Of a DNA stretch of 64,000 bases, positions 57,701 to 64,000 are shown piece after piece. Under the pieces are notes generated by a model. That model was given only the letters and a program-made list of their open reading frames with translations. It ran no database searches and was not told where the DNA came from. The first letter of the stretch is position 1. Each line of letters starts with the position of its first letter. The stretch is from Timema cristinae (lineage: Eukaryota; Arthropoda; Insecta; Phasmatodea; Timematidae), in NCBI GenBank assembly GCA_039000515.1, contig JBCFYV010000012.1:8550287-8614286 (forward strand), read 5' to 3'. Made by a program: the position numbers and the translations under genes.

Positions 57701-60700
57701 TATTCTATTGTTCTTATCATATTCGTCTATGTATAGCTCCCATATTTCTATTAACTCTTTCTGATCGTTCACTTCCTTTCCTGTTGAATCTTCTATTTCT
57801 TGTGTTCAAATTCCGTTGCTCCCTTTTTATGTAACCTTTAAATTAAAAAATAACACCTGGACCCGGGAATATAGCCCAGGACGCTTGGCTTAGTACCACT
57901 GGCCTCTTCAGGAGTCATCCGTGCCATAATTTTAGGCAGTTAATTCATCTTCGCTTACATAATTTTATGTATGCTGATTATTTGTAATCCATTATCTCTT
58001 TTTATTTAACATTTATAACCCCTTCTCTAGCCCTATCAGTCTTTCTTCTCGGCTCATTGTTCAGTCTTCTATGGTCTTGTCTTCCTTTTTATATGCTGAT
58101 ATTCTTCCCACTATTATTTTCTGCCATCTTATCGAGCGTGTATTATGCTATCCATAGTTTCGTTGGACCGCTCTTTCTTTTACAGAGTCTCTTTCAATAT
58201 TTCCAGTCTATACTTATTGACTTCATACCACTATTCCTCAGCAAACACACTTTCACTAATATCACTAATTATTTCACAAATGTCTTCCGTACTATATTTT
58301 GTGCACATATGAGGTTCTCTAGATTCCCTATAGTCTTTTTTTTCAGTCCCTTGAATTTCTTCCAGCATATTGTGGTCTGAATGAATGTCTACTGATAGCT
58401 TTGTTTTCGCAATTTTCACACGGTTTCTGAATCATTGATTGACGATTGTAAAGTCTGAGACCCGTCCCTGTATCCCGGTTTTCTTATGTCTGTGTTATGT
58501 CTACTGAACAATGTATTTGTGACCCCAATTAAGTCCCCTGACAGAAATTTGTAATCGTGTCTCATCTTCTATTTCTCTTTATTATTTAATATCGGCCTAT
58601 TGTATCACGTTTTCTTTATTTCCCCACGCTCCTGTTCCGATTCCCCATTAAAAGAGTATGTACTTTTCCTCTTCTTTCTTGTCCAAATATTTCTACTATT
58701 TAATAATTTATTCCACCTCTTTATTGCCATGGACTGATGTTAACATATACAACAGTACAATGAGAATATCCATTAGATTTACACTCATATTAATCTGTTA
58801 TCTACACTTTGAACACAGTTTGCTTTATTTACAATAACTACCATTCTCTCTCTAGAATAGTGAATGTGATATTATCTAGTCTTAAGATAGAGGTCCGGGG
58901 TTAGATTCTGCTAGAGTCAAAAATGTATTATTGGTGAATTGTTGGCCGGAGAAGTGTTTGTGGTGCCTATTATACAATATCAAGTTTGTTAGTAAATTAT
59001 GTGCAAATATAATCAATGTATTCAAAAAGTGTACATTAAGTACTTCTAATGGTCATTTCCCTAACTGGTAAATTAATACCATAGGATTCGTTTGATGTTT
59101 TAGAAAAGTGGTCTTAAACTCAAACTCGTCAAAGGATCAGATTCACAAACTCGGATTGCTTTGCGGGCCACAGTCTATAAAAATATGTTCACTTAAATCT
59201 GTTAAATATTTTGTCTTAATACCCTTCCAGAGAACGCTTGTTTGAAAAACGTCCAAAAAGCTTGAGGTATGTACACGTGTAAGGGTTGGATGCCCCTTAT
59301 TAGATACTTCGAAATTCATAATGGGTTGAAACATAGGAGCTGCACTTCCCCCCTACTTTTAATATAGTCTTAGGGTATGATACTGGGGTACTGCAGAGAG
59401 TAGGGAAGGGCAAGGGTTGCATTATGTGGTATAATGCAGCTATTGGATTTGCAGATGACTTAGTTTGTGAGCAAAGTAAGGAGGTCGTTGGGAAAATGCG
59501 AAATGTTATTAGAGGCTAGTAAGGAGATAGGTTTAGAAGAGAATCGCTTAAAACACTAAATATATTTATCACAAGAGACAACCGATGGGCTCAATAATTG
59601 AGATTATGAGAACAACATATCATTTGACAGTGTTAATGATTTTAAATATTTTGGAACAGTTTTAACTACCAATAATGATATTTGTTTAGAAATTAGGAAG
59701 ATAACACAGCATGCTATAACTCGGTCAGTATGTTGTTGACATCTCACCGGCTGTCAAGGAATGTAAAACTAAGGATATAAAAAACAAAAGTTTTACCGGT
59801 TGTTCTCTGTGTGCATGAAACGTGGGCTCTTACCCTACATGACGAAAACAAATGTAGGATGCTCTAAAGGGAGGTATTTGGTCCAAAAAGGGATGAATGA
59901 GGCTACTGGGGAGGCGAGGTCACATAATTTTGAGCATATACCCTGTACTAATTAAAAGACATTGTTAGGATAGTAAAGTATCGTAGATTACGGTGGGCAG
60001 GACATGCAGCGTGAATGGGAGATTCTAGAACCTTGTTAAGGATATTAAACCTGCAAACCTAATGGGAAGACATAGATATAGATGGGAGGATAACATTATA
60101 ATGGACCTGAAAACGATAGTATGTAAAGATGTGAACTGGATATAGCTATCTCTATAGGGTGTAGTGATATGGGCTGGATAGAACTATCTCAAGATAGTGT
60201 TAGGGTGGAATGATGTAAACTTACACTAGCTACTTGATTCTATATATGTATTTAAAAGCACTGGTGTGTATTAATTAAAATATTTTAAAACTTATAGCAC
60301 CCAATGTTTATGTGGTCTAGCGACGTCCTTGAAGCATTATTTGTTAAGCTATGTAAATAAAAACTTTCACGCAAAATGATGCAGCTATTAGATAAAATTA
60401 AATTTCTAGAAATATAGAAAGAGTTCCTCCAAGATATAATTAATTTTGTTTTAATATGGTCACAATAGGAAATTCTAATATAAATGAGAATTGTTTAAGT
60501 AGCTTTTAAGTTTAAGAATTGCCTTTTCAATAAGAAATACAGCCCTTAGAGGATACTTCCCTTCAATTAAGTAGACCCTTGTTTATTACCTATTCTACAA
60601 AAAATTAAATGTGTTTAAACAGCTCTTTACACTTTTTCTTTCAGGCAAAGACGTTCATACTATGGAGATGAAGGATTTTTTCACAAGATTTGCCAGTGAC

Positions 60701-63700
60701 GTGATCGCCACAGCAGCTTTTGGTATCCAAGTAAATTCTATGAAGGACCCGACCAACGAATTTTACAAGGCAGGAAAACAGCTCGCCAATTTTGAGGGCT
60801 TACAAAAGTTGATTTTCCTCGGCTACTTATTCTGCAGCAAACTTATGACAGTGAGTTGAATTTCAAACAAAATATAATTAGTTTTACTATTTGAAAGAAA
60901 ACAACCTCATAGCTAAGGATGACGTATTTTTATTAAATTATTACACTCAATATTTTAACATAATCAAAGTTTTACTTATGAAACAAAATTATTTAATGGC
61001 TAGAAAATTGGAGGGGGTGTCAAAAAACTAATAAAAACCCGTGAAAATTGGTTATAAAAAGGAAATTTATTTATCACTCTTAAGATTATGTTGGTCAAAT
61101 TATCTTGGGTTAAATTCTTTGAGCATTAGCTTAAAATTATCTTTCACTTTCTCACATCAAGCCCAGTATTGTAATAATGAGAATTTACGACCTCAAAATA
61201 ATTATAAATTTTTACGTTTTATGTTTGTCTGAACCCAAAAAAGTAGATTTTACCCTTATGTGTGTCCCCATGTTTGTCTCTCTACTTCTCTGGCTACATT
61301 TTTGAAACAGTTTGGATGGATTTGGTTCATACTTGATATTTAGATGTTATATGGCAATATCTAGGTTTTTTAAAATTTAGACCCTACCACTAAGGGTAGT
61401 GTACTGATGAGTGTTTTTTTGAATTTCAAATTTTTCGAAAGTAAATATAACGATTTTATACTTGATTTTTGGGTAAAAATTCTGAGTCTTACTGATAAAT
61501 GATTTTAGACATTTCAGAATATTGAGAAAATGGCTCTAACAATTTTGTTTAAAATTTTGATTTGGGTGCTTTTGATGCACTCAAATAACATTTTATACTT
61601 GTTTATTAGGGCTAAATTCGTTTAAGGGTATTTTACTATTGATTGAATAAAGAAATTGAAACATTTTAAAACCCACTCAATTGATTTGGTTAAAAATAAA
61701 ATCTGGTAAATAAAATGTGTATTTATTTTTCTTTAAAAAACATTTACAAGTAGTTTATTGATAACTGATTTTGTAAAAGTGGCATTTTTAGAAAACAATC
61801 TTAATGCTTTTGTTCAAAATATGTATTGAAGTACTATTTTATTTAATAAATAATATAATACGAGTATAACATTTTTTTAGGGTACCTTACATTTGACAGA
61901 TCTTAAAAAAATTTGAAATATTTTTAAGTTGACCTTGAATATTGAGCACAAAAGAAATATCAGGGAATCGATTTCATGATAAATAAGAATAGGCTACATT
62001 TTTATTTTTACAAATTAAAAATAATAATAGTAAGGTGGTTTACAAATAGATTATTTTTGAAAATTATTAAAAATTTGTTAGAAATATTTGAACAATTTGG
62101 TTTAATATTTATAATAATACTTAGAACCGCGTCTTACTACTGTTAATAGTTATATACCGAGTGTTTTTAATTGTGATTAAGAAGATGAGGTTTTTTTATT
62201 AGGAAAAATTAAGGGTAGTTTACTGAAAATTTATTTTTGAAAATGTTCTTACAAGCTCTAATATATAAAGGATTGTGTTGTACTATTTCTTCGTATATTC
62301 TTTATTTGCTAGTTTGGACACACCAAGATATAGTCTCGGCAAATATACAACCTTTAGTTAAGTTGTAGAAACAAGTATTCCTAAATTTAGATAGGTGGTA
62401 AGAAAATAAATAAATAGTAAGCTACATATTACTACGCGTCAGGACTATCCGAATATTTAAACTAATGGCGAATGATTGAGTATTATTAACTTAAAATAAA
62501 TATACCTGTGTTTCAGGTGAGGGAGTGTGGGAAACCATTTAGGAAATAATTCGTAGAGTGCTACGCACGTACTTTCTAGCTCCTTTGCCGATACATAACA
62601 TTTACCCAAAAATGTAAATATTTACTTAAGGTTGTAAGATATGTAAAAATAAATAATATGCACTGTTGCATAAACATAAGGAAAAGAGAGCATCACTCTA
62701 CACCAAAGAGCATAACACTCAATTCTACATTTTTTAGACCTCTATTTGCTCTTAACTTGGAAACTACTGGTTCTAAAATAAAGTCAATAAAAGTATTTTA
62801 TTTTAAATATTCCTACAACTTTGCAATTACAAGATTTTTACTATCTCAAATAGTAGTGGAAATACGATCAAAATCTGAGATATTTGCTCACATAAAGTAC
62901 TTTCCAAGTCTTTTTCCCAGAATAATAATCATAGCCCGATTGGTAAAATTATTTGACTATAGGCCGAGATACAGAAATACATATAGATTGCATCACGAAA
63001 ATAACTTTTTCGGGTTTAAAGGGTCATGGAACAAAATTTCAATTCCATTTTTATAAAAATTTCTTTCATTTTACGATGGCAATAATTCCTCTCTCCAAGG
63101 GTTCGCGAGAAAGTAAAACTACACCGATACACATCGGATGGCATGTGACCACTCATATACATTAGTCATAAATTATGGATTAAACATTAACATTATTTAT
63201 AAAGTGATACTTAAATGTTTAAAGCAAACTAAATAATCATTTGACGAGTATTAACTTTCTTTGGCATTTTTACTTCTCTGGCAATATTCTATGTCAATTT
63301 TATTAATTTATTTTAAAATACTACAAGGACTAGTTTATAGGGTTTATAATTTATCCTCTTGAACAACAATTTTTGATATTATTTATTTTAAAATAAATTA
63401 CCTTAACCTCTGTTGATGTGAAATCTAGCTCATTAGTATAAAATTGTTTTACAGTTTGAAAGGAGAAACGTTTAGATGGGCCCGAGAAAAACGTTTTATT
63501 TTCTCTCTTTTTCTTCTACCATAAATAGTCGTATACATTTTTTCAGTAACAAATTATGTTTATTTTTGTCTCACTGATTAGATGTTTAGAATCCCCTTTT
63601 TGGCAAGAGGGCCGAGCGACTTCTTCAGAAACTTGGTAAAGACCAATATTCGAACAAGAGAGAAGGAAGGGATAATCAGGCCTGATATGATCCATCTATT

Positions 63701-63789
63701 GATGCAAGCAAGAAAAGGGGAGCTCACCAAGGATACACAGCAGGAAGAGAATCAAGGAAATATGAGCACTGGCAAGGCTGGAAAACTAG
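48389..63789 (+). CDS. cytochrome P450, CYP9-like (clan 3), 5' four exons, truncated by window edge
   Basis: A heme-thiolate mono-oxygenase expected at the cytosolic face of the endoplasmic reticulum, oxidising lipophilic endogenous or xenobiotic substrates with NADPH-P450 reductase. Coding exons are 48389-48782, 56435-56569, 60645-60850 and 63582-63789, with consensus GT/AG borders and phases 1, 1 and 0. This gives 943 nt, about 314 residues of a usual 500-530. Visible parts are an N-terminal membrane anchor (residues about 9-30), a proline-rich hinge with RNIPYSRPVPFLGS, the C-helix WRDMR, and the F-G region. The I-helix oxygen motif, ExxR and heme cysteine lie beyond the window. The CYP9-like call rests on the DPLFGGNLFFLKGQRWRDMR region and DVIATAAFGIQVNSMKDPTN. 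No stop interrupts the joined exons, so it looks functional. Introns 1-3 (7.7, 4.1 and 2.7 kb) are filled with transposons. Confidence 0.9.
49726..49967 (-). repeat. 3' LTR of gypsy element B
   Basis: It is homologous to 54826-55127 in its right two-thirds. The left border is uncertain because the LTRs diverge there. On the minus strand it begins TGTTAGAAACTC at 49967, preceded by a purine-rich AGGATGGCCGAG that may be the polypurine tract. Confidence 0.7.
50122..50460 (-). pseudogene. gypsy element B pol C-terminal region
   Basis: A 112-codon open frame starting MVLKVFPDGNTYRVSQLTGD and ending PKYLKDFVTGAM. The early part resembles the chromo/GPY module that binds target chromatin at the end of gypsy integrases. 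An acidic linker, SDESEDDRSNGSELK, follows. It ends about 150 bp before the 3' LTR, a usual spacing. It may be co-linear with degraded integrase at 50460-50979, which is interrupted by stops. Confidence 0.65.
50979..51377 (-). pseudogene. gypsy element B integrase, N-terminal and core fragment
   Basis: The frame reads GCWFPGMKKYVKHNIAHWFE, then a NPIPPGTWPFQIVHINHLGT block, with NH where family members usually have the first catalytic aspartate (LDHLG). LVIVDNLTKSMHLYAVRDTS follows. It breaks off near DIFFMSVVYRKK, and degraded sequence continues to about 50460. The zinc-finger cysteines are changed (HWFECLL). It directly adjoins the protease frame, so RT and RNase H have been deleted between them. 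Confidence 0.72.
51374..51699 (-). pseudogene. gypsy element B second zinc knuckle and aspartic protease
   Basis: The frame starts in the second half of one CCHC knuckle (HMSRDC), followed by a full second knuckle, CLVCGQKGHTRCFC. It then runs to the protease, with the catalytic triad DTGSS in FMSLIDTGSSCCTIQATAAI. It ends at YVFGPHKM where the integrase frame begins, so the protease C-terminal half is lost. Confidence 0.75.
51704..53633 (-). mobile_element. 1.93-kb solo-LTR-like insertion in the gag knuckle of element B
   Basis: On the minus strand it starts TGTGCCGAGCTAAAATGATT and ends GCTCTAAAAGGTAGGGTGCA. It is flanked by AATT (51700-51703 and 53634-53637). TG...CA ends with a 4-bp duplication fit an LTR retrotransposon. 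The CCCAATAAATTG near 51777-51788 on the minus strand could be its polyadenylation signal. No coding region is recognised. An internal tandem duplication lies at 52554-52960. A complete non-autonomous element of another kind is the alternative. Confidence 0.75.
52554..52960. repeat. tandem duplication (~203 bp) inside the solo LTR
   Basis: Two diverged units each contain TATAAA, GGTGAACCCA, CAACCCTAGCA, GGTAGGCATTCCCAC and AGAGTA-ACAAGAAA, in the same order. The unit starts are 52554 and 52757. Confidence 0.85.
53650..54400 (-). pseudogene. gypsy element B gag
   Basis: Read on the minus strand through at least three frames. The order is PHFDGESSGMNASEWL (about 54240-54290), then HPIGAAQHWYRSHLSETVSW and DQFERQFRRTF (about 54075-54165). 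The open frame at 54013-53804 follows (MGLEFTDTNKQLAIGLWSRE). Last, near 53650, is the first half of a zinc knuckle, RCFNC. The order of a DGE-EWL block, a GAAxxWYR-like helix, a basic region and a knuckle is typical of Ty3/gypsy gag. The 1.93-kb insertion cuts the knuckle. Confidence 0.75.
54826..55127 (-). repeat. 5' LTR of gypsy element B
   Basis: Homologous to 49726-49967. On the minus strand it begins at 55127 with TGTTAGAAACTCACCG. Downstream on the minus strand, TGGTACCCAATCGG (54790-54803 region) may be the primer-binding site, which would put the LTR end slightly below 54826. That border is approximate. Confidence 0.7.
55598..56135 (+). pseudogene. GC-rich open frame of unknown origin, one internal stop
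   Basis: From about 55627 one frame reads RRDRDAKVRIPAVNAIYSGK, passes the ATG at 55724, and continues to a TGA at 56045. It then resumes in the same frame (WSTDIMAAGGDTIYIWYPST, GRFVYQSWFGTLG) until SINE A cuts it at about 56150. The 108-codon piece from 55724 has a proline-rich part and a charged segment, TDLPSGRDKHQVNFLLTMTY. Its base composition is clearly richer in GC than the surrounding intron. This looks like a foreign or element-derived coding remnant, perhaps a structural protein of a retroelement or an integrated virus. I cannot place it in a family. Confidence 0.4.
56151..56345 (+). mobile_element. SINE family A, decayed
   Basis: The head remnant is AACCTTAGCTCAGTTCAAAT. The body has CACAGTGATTATTT and GGGTCTGGATGTTTGTTTTG. 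It interrupts the preceding GC-rich frame and ends just before the P450 exon at 56435. Confidence 0.55.
56435..56569 (+). CDS. P450 exon with C-helix
   Basis: The acceptor is TGTGTGTAG|GTCAACGC and the donor CATG|GTAAAA. The 135 nt complete the glycine codon left by the previous exon and encode QRWRDMRNALTPTFTSSKMR, containing the WxxxR motif whose basic residue contacts a heme propionate. The exon ends after EYLQDLHKTH plus one base. Confidence 0.9.
56778..56862. repeat. (AAT)n-rich microsatellite
   Basis: A degenerate TAATA/AAT run. It lies at the 3' end of the minus-strand LINE relic and may have grown from that element's tail. Confidence 0.85.
56863..58800 (-). mobile_element. LINE relic (endonuclease/RT type), minus strand, in P450 intron 2
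   Basis: On the minus strand, order is kept across the region. An endonuclease-like segment at about 58400-58760 includes DLIGVTNTLFSRHNTDIRKP. A post-endonuclease part follows (KLSVDIHSDHNMLEEIQGTE, 58340-58400). At the 3' side is the RT C-terminal region, with KIKWADRMTNSNFLGSVNEK and RKARQMGHSLIRNGLLSDAI (57040-57200). Family proteins have the RT palm between these; little of it is visible, so the element is deleted and decayed. It has many stops. The AAT-rich run at 56778-56862 would be its tail. Confidence 0.65.
57848..57990 (-). mobile_element. SINE family C fragment nested in the LINE relic
   Basis: The plus strand reads ACCTGGACCCGGGAATATAG and then GGCCTCTTCAGGAGTCATCC. The minus strand gives a B-box-like end and a damaged A-box region, matching 29725-29845 in layout. 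Confidence 0.5.
58850..59035 (+). mobile_element. SINE family A, decayed
   Basis: It carries a B box, CCGGGGTTAGATTC, preceded by CTTAAGATAGAGGT. The body has ATGTATTATTGGTGAATTG and GTTTGTTAGTAAATT. Confidence 0.5.
59036..59440. other. no gene seen; possible hAT-end-like phrase
   Basis: AGTGGTCTTAAACTCAAACT at about 59105 resembles common hAT MITE ends, but no partner end or duplication was found. Confidence 0.3.
59441..60165 (+). mobile_element. 5'-truncated LINE reverse transcriptase relic in P450 intron 2
   Basis: The RT palm motif IGFADDLV is at about 59442-59465. Further on are KYFGTVLTTNNDICLEIRK-like text near 59650-59700, ETWALTLHDENKC near 59820, VKYRRLRWAGHAA near 59975-60013 and MGDSRTLLRILN near 60017-60052. 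The end is RYRWEDN. This order is the RT thumb and C-terminal region of insect non-LTR elements related to the RTE/endonuclease-RT class. Stops and frameshifts occur throughout. It lies in the same orientation as the P450. Confidence 0.75.
60645..60850 (+). CDS. P450 exon, E-F region
   Basis: The acceptor TTTCTTTCAG and donor ACA|GTGAGT frame 206 nt. The encoded stretch includes MEMKDFFTRFASDVIATAAF, then GIQVNSMKDPTNEFYKAGKQ, a typical clan-3 segment. It ends in phase 0 at KLMT. Confidence 0.92.
61240..62270 (-). repeat. repeat tract in P450 intron 3
   Basis: It begins with TGTGTGTCCCCATGTTTGTC and TTGGATGGATTTGGTTCATA, a phrase common near ends of dispersed insect repeats. Degenerate units follow with AATGGCTCTAACAATTTTGT (about 61531), the reverse complement of the AACAAAATTGTTAGAGCCAT units at 25660-26560. 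A piece of the SINE B tail (GAACCGCGTCTTACTACTGT) lies near 62127. Confidence 0.5.
62271..63581. other. remainder of P450 intron 3, no gene seen
   Basis: AT-rich sequence. The frame at 62658-63056 has no recognisable domain, and the intron carries no other coding signal that I can support. Confidence 0.45.
63582..63789 (+). CDS. P450 exon, F-G region and linker
   Basis: The acceptor ACTGATTAG at 63581 opens 208 nt in phase 0. They encode MFRIPFLARGPSDFFRNLVK, then GIIRPDMIHLLMQARKGEL, the conserved RPDM-LLM-ARKG stretch before the I-helix. The donor is CTAG|GTATGT at 63789/63790. The remaining 211 bp of the window are intron. Confidence 0.9.
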
Positions 63790-64000
63790 GTATGTAAAGT
63801 ACCGTACATGTTTAAAATAGGGGAAATTTCAATCTTTTAGAGCCGACTTTATAATCATTTTTCGATGAAAATTTGAACTTAGCTGACTCTATAACATTTT
63901 CTGTACATCTACTTTGTTAAGTCTTATCTCAACTTAAATAATGAGAGAGATGGGTACCATCCGACATTAGAGCATTTCTCGATGAAAATTCAATCTCGGC

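Noticed and set aside
57505..58380. Phenylalanine/tyrosine-rich plus-strand frames as membrane proteins
   Set aside because: They are pyrimidine-rich low-complexity sequence antisense to a LINE relic; the hydrophobicity follows from T/C richness.

Overview
The window looks like a piece of an AT-rich, transposon-dense insect nuclear genome. The evidence is spliceosomal exons of an insect clan-3 (CYP9-like) cytochrome P450, and remnants of Ty3/gypsy, hAT, Tc1/mariner, RTE-like LINEs and tRNA-derived SINEs. The species cannot be named from this sequence. There is one assembly gap (42547-42984).

Layout. 1-21250: a decayed gypsy element (part A) is split in two. Gag to early RNase H lies at 1350-4250 and pre-integrase to integrase at 19985-21240, with about 15.7 kb of unrelated DNA between them. 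That DNA holds a complete non-autonomous hAT (4788-5636, 8-bp duplication) and two near-identical inverted copies of a 3.5-kb foldback-like element (6963-10441 and 16513-19940). Each copy contains a 1-kb palindrome and a shared older retroposon insertion. The 6-kb spacer carries SINEs and a 333-bp hAT MITE. 21250-34460: a hAT transposase relic, SINEs, degenerate tandem repeats, a 228-bp MITE built on a perfect 52-bp palindrome, and a 2.1-kb satellite of 66-bp units with a 9-unit higher-order repeat. 34461-36474: a dead mariner of DD41D spacing. 37382-39740: a TIR-bounded element whose only recognisable gene encodes a PIN/FEN1-like fold plus a C-terminal CXC domain. 40-48 kb: SINE, gap, RTE-type 3' end, a possible distant promoter.

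48340-63789: the only credible host gene, the 5' four coding exons of a CYP9-like P450 on the + strand, about 314 codons. It runs off the right edge before the I-helix and heme-binding exons. Its first intron holds a second gypsy element (minus strand, 49.7-55.1 kb) with a pair of LTRs, a lost RT, and a 1.93-kb solo-LTR-like insertion that falls inside its zinc-knuckle codons with a 4-bp duplication. Its second intron holds two LINE relics in opposite orientation and SINEs. Its third holds a degenerate repeat tract related in type to one at 25.7-26.6 kb.

Apart from the P450, nearly every recognisable coding signal is a mobile-element relic with stops or frameshifts. The observations most worth a second look are the PIN-CXC element, the three-level palindrome, the satellite higher-order repeat, SINEs that share one tail but have different heads, and an unassigned GC-rich open frame at 55.6-56.1 kb. 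All family calls come from reading motifs by eye; no search was run.
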